From the NCBI GenBank assembly GCA_019828545.1, contig JACVRA010000202.1, positions 1 to 64,000 on the forward strand: a stretch of 64,000 nt of DNA, given 5' to 3'. Source of the stretch: Paracamarosporium sp. OC-R06-R3. Lineage: Eukaryota > Ascomycota > Dothideomycetes > Pleosporales > Didymosphaeriaceae. Position 1 is the stretch's first letter; every line of letters begins with the position of its first letter. The translations under genes were made by a program, and so were the position numbers. The notes below the pieces were generated by a model. That model ran no database searches. It saw nothing but the letters and a program-made list of their open reading frames with translations, and was not told where the DNA came from. Shown in pieces: positions 55,237-64,000 of the stretch.

Positions 55237-55352
55237 TGAGCGCGGCAAGAATCGAACTTGCGACCTTCCAGTCCCGAACATCGTACAACACCGCCAGGCC
55301 GACTTCGTACATCGCCCATGGCCTGGATGCTCCACCACTGAGCCACGCGCCC
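55237..55352 (-). tRNA. intron-containing tRNA-like gene, possibly tRNA-Pro(CGG)
   Basis: 116 nt. Acceptor GGGCGCG pairs with CGCGCTC (one G-U), discriminator A. A box TGGCTCAGTGGT; D stem GCTC/GAGC. T arm GCAAG-TTCGATT-CTTGC, with B box GTTCGATTC. Anticodon stem TCCAG/CTGGA; variable loop AGGTC; T5 terminator follows. The anticodon stem encloses 51 nt, so a 44-nt intron is implied. With the standard 37/38 intron the loop would read GCCATG...A, lacking U33 (nominal CAT anticodon). Taking the loop from the 3' side gives TTCGGGA: U33, anticodon CGG, G37 as in Pro tRNAs, but that places the intron at 31/32. The gene is therefore either a tRNA with a non-canonical intron or a tRNA pseudogene or tRNA-like RNA. 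Confidence 0.6.
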
Positions 55353-56087
55353 TGGTTTGTTGGATAGATGTTACTATCTGAGTGCTGCTTATATACTACA
55401 ACAGAAGCTGGGTTCTGGGAACATTAATCCAACAGAGAAAGAGGGAAGGTGGCGTTAAGTGAGAGTGAGGGCGTTAGTGCGAGGATTGCCTTGGATGTAT
55501 CGCCGCCTCTGTACATTTGGCCTCATTGCTATGGAATCAAATTCGTACTCTATGCATAGCATAGAGCTAACTGTGTTCAGGTCACAAGGGTGTCGTATTA
55601 TCTACAGTCACTGTAATGGCCTGGCGGGATATGCACTCCTTTGGGTATTTCACAGGGCCTTTCAGACCATTAGCATGAGAACAATAGTTCTAAATGCGCG
55701 ATGAAGGTGGGAGTAGCCATTTCAAAAAAGAAAAGCAAGCTCAATCGTACAATTGGCCGTAGTCTTGTGAGACTGGAATAACACGAAGCCAACCTCACTG
55801 CAGGGCGCGAGCGTTGGTGAAGCTGAGTTTCTTGAAATACAATAGCTTTCAACGCGAAATTCTATAGGTGCTTAGAGAATGAATGAAGCGCTGCAAAAGT
55901 GTACTGCACTCCAGTGAAGACACCCTCGTTATAAGGACAATCTACTCACCAGTCACCTCCCTCCTCTAACCAACACCATCGACCTTCGTAAGTATAGCCC
56001 AACGGAGGCCAACCACCAGTGCTTCTCTGTATCCTAAAACTTGCAAACTGTTCGAATAGTAGAGATACTGATATAGTATCGTAGATC
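55353..56087. other. intergenic
   Basis: Between the tRNA-like gene and the small acidic protein gene. Nothing recognised. Confidence 0.5.
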
Positions 56088-56735
56088 ATGTCCGACAACA
56101 CCACCACCACCGCCGCTGCCGCTGCCGCCGCCACCACCACCACGCCTGCTCCTACGGAGCCAACACCCGGCCAGCTCGAGGGCCGCCAGCGCCTCGAGGA
56201 GGCCAGGATTCGGATCGCGGAGGAGGAGGACGACGACAGTCCGGTCGCAAGGACCATCAAGGACGCCTACGCGTTGCGCTCGCAACGCGAGCAGTACCTG
56301 CTGGGGGGTGGTGCCCCTGGCGACGAGTACTACGAGTCGCTCAGCGACAAGATCGCCGCGCTCATGAAGGAAGCGTACGATACGATGGTCCGGCAGGACC
56401 GAGTCGCCGCCGTAAGTATACGAAGACAAGCCAGGGGCTGTTCAAGCGCCTTGATACGAAGCTTCAATTGAGCTCTTGATCGGATTCAACACCAACAGCA
56501 GGATTCCTCCGAATACCCTCGGAACGTAAAGATAATCATCACCTACTCCTTACTGACTATCTGGTAGGCCAAGGCTCGCATCGAGGCCCGTGTTCGGGCG
56601 AGGGAGGAAGCGGAGAGGGAGGCGGAGAGGGAGGCGGAGAGGGAGAGGCGAGAGGAGAGGGCGCGTAATCTGCGCCGCTGGGCGGAGGATATGCCCGAGT
56701 ACCGCGAGTGGCGAGCGGCGCAGGAAGATCAATAG
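56088..56735 (+). CDS. small charged helical protein with EAER repeats
   Basis: Exons 56088-56411 and 56568-56735, intron 156 nt (GTAAGT...TGGTAG, branch ACTGAC), 163 aa. The N-terminus is low-complexity Thr/Ala (TTTTAAAAAAATTTTPAP). The middle is acidic and helical (RIRIAEEEDDDSPVARTIKDAYALRSQREQYL), with DEYYESLSDKIAALMKEAYDTMV. Exon 2 encodes three EAER units followed by RRWAEDMPEYREWRAAQED. No signal peptide or known domain; a coiled-coil scaffold or nucleic-acid-associated protein is possible but not shown. GC content is much higher than its surroundings. A consensus donor (GTAAGT) lies 4 nt past the stop; see findings. Confidence 0.75.
56607..56642 (+). repeat. 12-bp coding tandem repeat (EAER x3)
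   Basis: Three copies of GARGCGGAGAGG in frame, encoding EAER three times. Copy number is likely variable between strains. Confidence 0.9.
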
Positions 56736-57304
56736 ATCGTAAGTACAGACCCAGGACCGAAAACCGCCATACACCAGAGGGCTATCTCTTGATCGTGGAT
56801 TGTGGCATGCTTGCTAACAACGTCTACGTAGTTTCTTGAAGACCACCTTTCTCTTTGCCGGCCTGCGGGCCTGGCCGTTCTAGGCTGTCGACAAGACAGC
56901 ATGTGCGTTCTTCTGCCCCTTCGGGCATCATCATGGGCCTAATGGCCTCATACTACGTATGGAGGTGGGAGGGTGTTTGGGCTTCGGAGGGAATTTCTGT
57001 TTTTGTTTTGCTGAAATTGGAATTTATTTTCTGAAATACACTTCTCCTTGTGCACAAGTGATGACAGTCGTTCTTCAGGAGAAAGTAGAGTATAACTATG
57101 AAGCGACGTTGGGTTGGAGAACGGAACGGGACATCGTTCTCTGACTAACGTCTGACGAATGGGCCGATGACGTTTCAGGCCCCCGAATGGTGCAACCAAG
57201 CTCCCAGTTCCCCGCCAAAGCTCCCAAGCTCCACACCTCGTCGCGTGCCAGCGACTTTGCTTCAATTGCCAATGTCTGCGTGCGCAGGCAATGAGAAAGC
57301 CACC
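56736..57304. other. 3' flank with UTR-type intron; M28 gene promoter
   Basis: 56739-56831 has donor GTAAGT, branch GCTAAC and acceptor ACGTAG and could be a 3'-UTR intron of the preceding gene. A GCCTGCGGGCCTGGCC inverted-repeat-like patch lies at 56861-56876. No gene. Confidence 0.45.
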
Positions 57305-59775
57305 ATGAGCGACGAACGCACGCCCTTGCTCGCCGTCGTGCAGACGCGCCCCCACCGCGATCGCTACCCGCACCACCGCCTCCGATACATCTGCACGCTC
57401 GTCCTGTCCATCTCGCTGTTCACAGGGCTCATTGCCGCTGTGCTTATCCTGAACTTATTGCCCCTCGGTGACGACGATTCAGATACTGCTGCTGGAATAT
57501 CGCGATACTTGCCAGCGAAGCTGCCAGAAGGCTGGCCGAACTCAAGAGGGCTTGATTTCGAGGACTTGGTGGAGATACTCAAGATAACGCCTGATAGTGA
57601 GAAGGCGAGGGAAACAAGCCGATATCACACCAGTGGCCCGCATCTGGCAGGCAAGAACCTGAGTCAGGCCATCTACACGAAAGAAAAGTGGGAGGAATTC
57701 GGTGTGAGCTCGCTGATTGTAGATTATGACACCTACTTGAACTACCCCAAAGGACACCGTCTTGCGCTGCTCCAGAAGAAAGACGATGCCGAGAAGAGTG
57801 CTGCCGACGGTGAGGACAAGTGGAAGATTAAGTACGAGGCGAGCTTGGAAGAAGACGTGCTTAAGGAGGATGCATCGAGCGGCTTGAAAGATCGTGTTCC
57901 AACGTTTCACGGATACAGTGCTTCAGGAAATGTGACCGCTGGCTATGTATACGTCAACTACGGCACTTACAGCGACTTTGAGGACCTGCAGGCTGCCAAT
58001 GTCACGTTGGAAGGCAAGATCGCACTTGCCAAGTACGGCGGTATTTTCCGCGGACTCAAGGTCAAGAGAGCGCAAGAGCTTGGAATGGTCGGTGCTATCC
58101 TGTACACAGATCCTGGTGATGACGGAGAAGTCACGGAGGAAAATGGATATGCTGTTTACCCCGATGGCCCGGCGCGCCAGCCGAGCAGCGTCCAGCGAGG
58201 CAGCTGCCAGTTCTTGAGTAAGTCTGTCCCACAAACAAACGTACGTTCTGCTCACCCTGCAAAGGCTTCGCTCCCGGCGATCCAACGACCCCAGGTTACC
58301 CTTCCAAACCTGGCGTTCCCCGCAAGGACCCTTCGCACGCAATTCCATCGATCCCATCGATCCCTATTTCCTACCAAGACGCTCTTCCTCTCTTGAAAGC
58401 TCTGAACGGACATGGTCCAAAAGCGACCTCAATCAACAAGCACTGGGAAGGTGGTGGCCTCGGATACAAAGGTGTCGACTACAACATTGGGCCTTCGCCA
58501 GACCATCTAGCGCTGAACCTCGTCAACGAACAGGAATACGTTACAACGCCGATATGGAACGTCATCGGCATCATCAACGGTACAATCTCTGACGAAGTCG
58601 TTGTGTTAGGGAATCATAGAGATGCATGGATTGCGGGTGGCGCTGGAGACCCAAACAGCGGTTCCGCCGCTTTCAACGAAGTCATTAGAAGCTTTGGTGT
58701 TGCGTTGCGCGCGGGCTGGAAGCCACTGAGAACGATTGTGTTTGCTAGTTGGGACGGCGAAGAGTACGGCCTTGTCGGCTCGACGGAGTGGGTGGAAGAG
58801 TATCTGCCCTGGCTTTCTGCATCCACCGTCGCATACCTGAATGTTGACGTCGGTGCGTATGGATCGCACTTCAAGCTGTCTGCAGCGCCACTTGTCGAGA
58901 AGGTCGTCGTTGACACGCGTAAGTCCCGCCTCAGTCGCCCGCGCATTCTCAAAACTGAAAATCTAACCCCGTTAACAGTTGCATTGATCCCATCTCCCAA
59001 CCAAACTATACCCGGTCAGACCGTAGGCGACGTTTGGGATAAACACATCTCTACCATGGGCTCCGGCTCCGACTTTACTGCTTTCCAGGATTTTGCTGGT
59101 ATCCCGTCCATCGACATGGGCTTCGGCTTCGACTCCAAATCCGCCGTGTACCATTACCACTCCAACTACGACTCTTTCGATTGGATGGAGAAGTTCGGCG
59201 ACCCTGGCTTCCAATATCATGAAACCATCGCCAAGATTTGGGCAATCGTGGCCGCAAAGCTCGTCGAGACGCCGGTCCTGCAGTTGAATGCTACAAGGTA
59301 TGCAAAGGGACTGGAGAGGTATATTGATAGTGTCAAGGCCAAGGCATCGGAGGCCGAGAAGGAGAACAACCAGCAGGAACTTAGTTTCGAGGAACTAGAT
59401 GCGGCGGTGCAACACTTCCACTTCGCAGCCACCATCCAGGATGGTACCGCCGCGGCACTTCTCCAGGAACTCTACGACAACGACATCCCTTGGTGGAAAT
59501 TCTGGGAGAAGTTGCAGCTCTATTATGCCATCCGAAGAATCAACACCAAGTACAAGTACTTGGAGAGGAAGTTCCTCTATCCACAAGGTCTCGATGGCCG
59601 GAGCTGGTTCAAGCACGTGGTGTTTGCACCCGGCAAGTGGACAGGATATGCTGGGGCAACCTTCCCTGGTATTGTGGAGGCGATTGAAGAGAAAGATAAG
59701 GACAGTGCGCGAAGGTGGATTGGTATTGCTACAGCGGCGGTGGAAAAGGCGGCTGACTGGTTGGAAGAAGAATAA
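57305..59775 (+). CDS. M28 peptidase, glutamate-carboxypeptidase-II-like membrane protein
   Basis: Exons 57305-58217, 58265-58918 and 58979-59775 (introns 47 and 60 nt), 787 aa. The start is in a CCACCATGAG context. Cytoplasmic tail 1-27, one membrane span about 28-52 (YICTLVLSISLFTGLIAAVL), luminal rest: a type II membrane protein as in PSMA/GCPII and yeast Vps70/Tre1 relatives. PA-like apical domain with YVNYGTYSDFEDL and GKIALAKYGGIFRGLKV. The M28 domain carries the zinc ligands and catalytic Glu: GNHRDAWIAGGAGDPNSGSA, SWDGEEYGLVGSTEW, YLNVDVGAYG and YHSNYDSFDWM; all ligands are present, unlike transferrin-receptor-type dead homologues. TFR dimerisation domain from about residue 640. Substrate unknown, probably peptides in a vacuolar/endosomal lumen. 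Confidence 0.93.
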
Positions 59776-61502
59776 GCTGCTATTGCATACATCTAGTTAT
59801 GTACATATGAGCGGATACCTAAATTGTACAGTTGTTCACGATCAAATTGTTTGTCTAGGTTCAGCTCTTGATTGGATCTACTGGTGCTTCGAGCACATTT
59901 GGATCGTCCTACGGGGTTCGACAAGATTAGAACCCTGGAAATGTGATGAACATGTAGGGGACTACAACCTGGGAGACCGTCGGCTTAGAGACACGGTCAG
60001 TAGAGATTATCTTGCGCCCTCTTGCCCAGTTTTGAGACGATGGTCAAGCGATCACACAAGAGCATTAGTCCAGTGACGACCGCGCAACGCCAGAAGTTGA
60101 ATCAAAGGAGATGAGCGGAAGATGAATTAAGGATTGGACTCGCTGGCTAGAAGACAGGGTTGTACATACACACGAAGTCACATCATAGCAATGGTTAATG
60201 AACGTGGTGATCAAGTGTCAATTGAAAGAATGTAAACATTGATTGTATTAAGTAAAATGTATGAGCTTTTGTTAACGAACAGACATTAACCTTAGTCCAT
60301 CCGCTTCAGAGAAAGCTCCGTGCTGAAGTTGTGTAGAAGCACGTTGTTCAATCTAGCCTTACCGCGGCGTCCCACCAGCTATGCTAAAGCATGGGGAACC
60401 TTAGCAGAAGGCAGATTGTTGTCAAGAGGGTCGATCCTCAGCGACTCCCACAGCGTAAGCACGCTAGTGATCGACAAGAAGGGTATGTATTGACATATTA
60501 GTATCGCCATAGACACAAGCCTTAGTCTGGACGAAGTTCTTTTGTCAACTCCACGTCAGCAACCAAAGCACAGCCGCCGACCCGAACAGTCGAGGCTGCA
60601 CCCAGCTTCGACGCTTCTTGATCTCCCATGTTATTAGAACCCACAAAGCATGATTTATGCTGCATGGGCAGAAGTAGTAAGCTCTCAATGTCTATAACGA
60701 TGGGTGGAAGTCCGTTTAAAGCTCCTTGCAACATGAACAAGGACCTCTTACCGTACAACGATGAGGGGGGGATGTCCGTTAAAAGCTCTCTACACCATAA
60801 GCAAGGACCTCTGTCTATATGATGCTTTCGGAAAACGGGACGTGTCAACAGTGCAAGTCGGTGACTTGCGGGCTGCGAGTGACGTACTTGCTCTTCTCCC
60901 TGTTAAGATACCCTGGCGGCGTGTATGAAAGCTTGCCAAGGCGTTATGACCCAAGGGGAGTTGTGAAAGACGCAGAGTCGACGGCGGACTGCGAGTGACT
61001 GTGAAGTCAACGAGTGCCAGTGTGTCTGCCGCTTGGGTGGTTGATGTCGGACGTGCGGGTGTGGAGGGGAGTGAGCCTCGACTGATCCCGCGGACAGTGG
61101 AGTGAGACACTGTTTGTGTGCCTGTGGACGTTAGCGGAGGGGAGAAGGAAACAATACATACAGCGAGTGTTGCGAAGTATGTGAGGGAGTTGACCGCAGC
61201 GCAGTGTGTTGCGTGAAGAAGTATAGAAGAAGAAGAAGCTGTGGTGGGGGAGGCTGATAGGCAGGTAGTGAAGAAGTTTTGTGAGAGTAGTTTTCGAAAC
61301 AATTGTTGTGTTTATATGGGCGGCTAGCGAGGGCACGTCAGTCCCGGCGGCAGGTGCACGTGACTTGGCATGATGGCAGATCGGGAAGTCCAGTGTACAC
61401 AACGCCGACTTCACGCGCCCTATTGAGTATCAACGCGTATACCATTGTGTCTCCGATCAGATTCTCTCAACCCCTTTCGATTTCTCAATCCTTTAAATCA
61501 AT
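59776..61502. other. intergenic, 1.7 kb
   Basis: No supported gene. A 170-codon minus-strand ORF at 60.8-61.3 kb is Ser/Thr-rich and overlaps others, without domain or secretion signal. Two similar segments near 60698 and 60765 (GTCCGTTTAAAGCTC / GTCCGTTAAAAGCTC, each followed by a short ACC-rich stretch and AAGGACCTCT) form a degenerate direct repeat. Confidence 0.5.
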
Positions 61503-61847
61503 ATGAGCTCCACTTTCTCCACCCCCGTCACCGTTGACGGAGAGCAGCTCAAGCTCAAGCGGATCCTCATAGATGCGGCAGCCACCATTTCAGCGATACA
61601 GGCTGGAACCCGTGATAGCGCCATCAAAACCCTCCACAAGGTAACCCACCACTCCCCTCTCCTCGGTTATCTCGGTCCCGCAGGTATCACAGAGCTTCAA
61701 GCTTGCCTGGACGAGTCACTCCGCAAGAAGCCGATCCAAGACGATAGGCAGATCAAAGGCTTCCTGGAAGACTGCCTGATAGACATCGACATCTACAGAG
61801 AAGCAGAAGAGGACCTCGACGACGCAGAGACACGGTCCGAGTACTGA
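61503..61847 (+). CDS. small helical protein, 114 aa, possibly truncated
   Basis: ORF with start in an AATATGAGC context, following a CT-rich leader. No domain recognised: basic N-terminal third (VDGEQLKLKRILIDAAATI), then helix-forming segments, and an acidic end (DLDDAETRSEY). The TGA at 61845 is followed by 15 more open in-frame codons up to a consensus donor, and further exon-like sequence after it, so the ancestral protein was probably longer. Current product could still be functional if the conserved part is N-terminal. Confidence 0.6.
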   Translation: MSSTFSTPVTVDGEQLKLKRILIDAAATISAIQAGTRDSAIKTLHKVTHHSPLLGYLGPAGITELQACLDESLRKKPIQDDRQIKGFLEDCLIDIDIYREAEEDLDDAETRSEY

Positions 61848-62261
61848 GTGACCGTAGCACAGAAAGCGCAAGAGCTCTTCTTGTACACCGTCATGTGAGG
61901 CTTCTCAACCCTTTTCATTCAGTTCGAAACTGACACCAAAAAGCTACAAGAAGAAGCAGGAGAAGGCGGAGAAGACGGGAGAGGCTTTTCCGCTTGAGTA
62001 TGAGGCGTAAGTTTGCTCGTCATGTTTTGCTTCTACTTCGATATGTTAATGATATCTACTAATTGGCTCCGCACGCAGCCGGTCGGCAAGATCGATGGAA
62101 GGAAAAATTGGATCACGAAGAAGTGGGAGAAGAAGAAGAAGAACGCGAAGAGAGAAGAGGATGTGAGTGAGGAGCAGTGGAATTTCGTTGATGCGGTGGC
62201 AAAGGCATTGAAGAGCAAGCGCCGCCGCGATGATACCGACTCGGAAGTCCTGGGCTTGTAG
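61848..62261 (+). pseudogene. downstream exons disconnected by TGA and a phase break
   Basis: Three exon-like pieces: 61848-61894, 61944-62006 and 62079-62261, bounded by plausible introns of 49 nt (GTGAGG...AAAAAG, branch CTGAC) and 72 nt (GTAAGT...ACGCAG, branch ACTAAT). The first two join in frame (LFLYTV to YKKKQEKAEKTGEAFPLEYEA). The third (KNWITKKWEKKKKNAKREED...VDAVAKALKSKRRRDD) is in a phase that cannot follow the second without a one-base difference. The in-frame TGA at 61845 separates all of this from the upstream ORF. Either the gene is broken twice or the third exon belongs to another transcript. Confidence 0.5.
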
Positions 62262-62721
62262 AGTTGGGCATGGTTTCTTTTGTACTCTCAGATTAGCATC
62301 ACAGTAATCTTTGTCTCCACATCTTACTCTGGTGAATGTGAATTGTCATACAATAATCTCATCGTGATACCCATTGACGGACCGTAAAAACCCCCAGAGG
62401 ACACCATGGTCTAGTTATAGTCTTAAGATACCGACTAGAATATGCTAGCAGAGTATAAAACAGAGAACATGATGTGCATTGTTGAAAGAAAGCAACACGA
62501 CATATTGATATATACATAGACGTTTTATGCCCTACTTTGTATCCGTCGGTCCATAAATAAATATCCAGCTCGCGCATGTCGCCGCTCGGCTTGTCCTTCT
62601 AGTGAGGACTTAGCTTCTTCTTCAGCTCTCCTTCATCACGTCTAACTTCCTGGACTAGCCATATGGCAGTCACCTTCTCCCAAGCTAATGTACTTTGCCC
62701 TGAATTATAAATCTAACGCGC
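62262..62721. other. intergenic between convergent transcripts
   Basis: Nothing recognised; AT-rich. Confidence 0.5.
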
Positions 62722-63041
62722 CTAAAGATCGGCGTGAGTCTGCGGAAGCGAGCGATTGTGTTCACGGCTGCTAGAGTCGAGTTGCTTTGTATCGTACCCA
62801 TCGCTCGACTGACGAAATCCCGAAACATGGCTAGAAAGCATAGGAACTTCAGACGCGTCTTCTTCCCGCACAGAACCGCTGCGGAGATCCTCTCGTGGGT
62901 CTACAAAAGACATATGGTTAGCAACTCGATCAGAGACGATAGGTGTACCGGCTAACTTACCAATTTCTCTACGTTCGTCCGATCGCGCTTTCTTTGATCT
63001 AACGAAGTACCGATCAAACTTCATCAATACCCCGTGCAAGT
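62722..63041 (-). CDS. 3' exons of an unresolved minus-strand gene (partial)
   Basis: Two exons, 63041-62961 and 62900-62722, joined by a textbook 60-nt intron (GTAAGT, branch GCTAAC, TTTTGTAG), with phase kept: DRYFVRSKKARSDERREI continues into DPREDLRSGSVREEDASEV and a Ser/His-rich end (SSREHNRSLPQTHADL). Upstream exons should lie in 63.1-63.7 kb: candidate sites include an acceptor with branch ACTAAC before 63041 and a GTGAGT donor at about 63651, but I could not build a full frame. The last 60 residues are hydrophilic and uninformative. Function unknown. Confidence 0.4.
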
Positions 63042-64000
63042 CTCAGATTGAGATATTCTGTCTATACCTTGTTAGTGTAGAGTCCCTGAGCACACATGGG
63101 AGATGACTTGCATCGAGACATCCCACCCTGAATGTTGACAGGTCGTGTCCGGCAAGCCTAAGCAACTTGTTAGCATGGGATGCCTGACGATAACTGAGAG
63201 ATGACCTACACTTAAGCATTCACGGCGCTTGCTGATACTGAATGCTGACAGGTCGTCGGACCCTCGAACCGCAATACGCATAAGCATTTACGGCGCTTCC
63301 TGATACCGAATTTTGACGGGTCGAGGGTCGGATCCGGTCGAAGCCGGGTTGTAACGATATACTGGGGTCCATTAGTATCGCTTCAGTTCCCAGCCTCGAT
63401 ATGAAGCAAAGAGGAACAACTAACATCAACATTGTTGAAGCTTTCTGATTTGGACTGTAAAAACAGGAGATAGGGTAGAGATGAGGTCGTGTAAATGGGA
63501 GGGAGGTCATGGACCTCTGAAGCGGGGCAAGCGATAGCTTGGTCGAGCGCACAGGCCCTGGATGAATAATCTACAAGTGAGGGAAGTCGAGCAGAAAAGG
63601 TGAGCAGACACCAGCAGATGAAAGTTTGTCTCGATTTTGCAGAGCACTCACTATGTTTTCCGGACCAACACGCCATCCACAAGCAAATTCCGGCTCTTCG
63701 AATCTACAGTACTAGTTCGTGACCCTGTTAATCCGCCGTGAATACGAGTTTCAACGGTCTGTCCACGGAGTTTTTGTTTTGTAAAACTGTCCTATGAAAA
63801 TGATATATATATTTTATGACTTGAGTCCCATATCGAACCATTCCTCGGTGTTATGCCACTTCCACGTCAAGTCTTTTTCTTCTTCTCATAGATCAGGAGC
63901 CTACACGGAGAGTCGAGCAGGTTTGGTCATTATCTCGCTTTATACGTTCCAATATAAGACTATGATCGAATGAAATTGTGAAAATCATCACACTAACACG
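63042..64000. other. right edge: probable upstream exons, not resolved
   Basis: Carries splice-like signals on the minus strand (donor GTGAGT near 63651, acceptor CACTTGTAG near 63584, acceptor TTTTTACAG near 63460) and the degenerate repeats at 63.1-63.3 kb. No reliable gene model. 63.7-64.0 kb is AT-rich. Confidence 0.4.
63213..63323. repeat. degenerate direct repeat, 43-bp unit, 68-bp period
   Basis: Copies at 63213-63255 and 63281-63323 agree at about 37 of 43 bases (both begin TAAGCATT.ACGGCGCTT). A third partial copy, CTGAATGTTGACAGGTCG, is at 63128-63145. On the minus strand both full copies can be read in a frame giving ISKRRECL and IRKRRKCL, so they may be duplicated coding sequence. 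Confidence 0.7.

Noticed and set aside
1..64000. Transposons, CRISPR arrays, rRNA, telomere repeats
   Set aside because: Looked for terminal repeats, transposase/reverse transcriptase motifs, 5S-like sequence and TTAGGG arrays; none seen. CRISPR is not expected in a eukaryote.

Overview
This is nuclear DNA of a filamentous ascomycete, most likely a plant-associated member of the Dothideomycetes/Pleosporales. The evidence is short GT-AG introns (about 45-90 nt) with CTRAC-type branch points, a secretome of plant cell-wall enzymes plus a NEP1-like (NLP) protein, HET-domain and NACHT NLR-type genes, and C:G-to-T:A nonsense changes in dead genes that resemble repeat-induced point mutation (RIP). 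The species assignment is inference. I placed all exon boundaries by hand.

Layout. 1-4.4 kb: gene-poor, with a dead NB-ARC/TPR gene. 4.4-10.4 kb: secreted glutamic (G1) peptidase, small Cys/His-motif protein, SAM methyltransferase, JEN-type monocarboxylate permease. 10.4-12.7 kb: long, partly GC-rich non-genic block. 12.7-18.4 kb: pectin lyase, malic enzyme, small secreted protein. 18.8-26.3 kb: a run of minus-strand genes (coiled-coil protein, NLP, EthD-like protein, metallophosphoesterase, Sde182-type nucleoside-hydrolase-like protein). 28-32 kb: GPI-type wall protein and Fcy2-type purine-cytosine permease. 32.1-37.5 kb: an intact NACHT NLR-like gene and a HET-domain gene, head to head across 655 bp. 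38-45.7 kb: GH93 exo-arabinanase, a large conserved fungal membrane protein, AA9 LPMO. 47-52.6 kb: broken alpha/beta-hydrolase gene, Cys-rich single-pass surface protein, GH71 alpha-1,3-glucanase, small membrane protein. 55.2 kb: an intron-containing tRNA-like Pol III gene. 56-62.3 kb: small acidic/EAER-repeat protein, M28 glutamate-carboxypeptidase-like protein, a small gene with a disrupted downstream part. 62.7-64 kb: 3' end of an unresolved minus-strand gene.

Functional themes. Several genes fit attack on or feeding from plant tissue: G1 peptidase, pectin lyase, NLP cytolysin, exo-arabinanase and AA9 oxidase outside the cell; JEN permease and malic enzyme for organic-acid use inside. They are spread out and interspersed with housekeeping genes, so I do not call them a co-regulated cluster. 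A second theme is fungal self/non-self recognition: the divergent NLR/HET pair and the NB-ARC/TPR relic.

Best candidates for something new: (1) the NLR/HET head-to-head pair, read as a possible sensor plus membrane-anchored effector module; (2) the tRNA-like gene at 55.2 kb, whose only anticodon loop with U33 needs an intron 5' of the loop rather than at the universal eukaryotic 37/38 site; (3) the methyltransferase stop codon lying inside a consensus splice donor just upstream of a same-strand Cys/His-motif gene.
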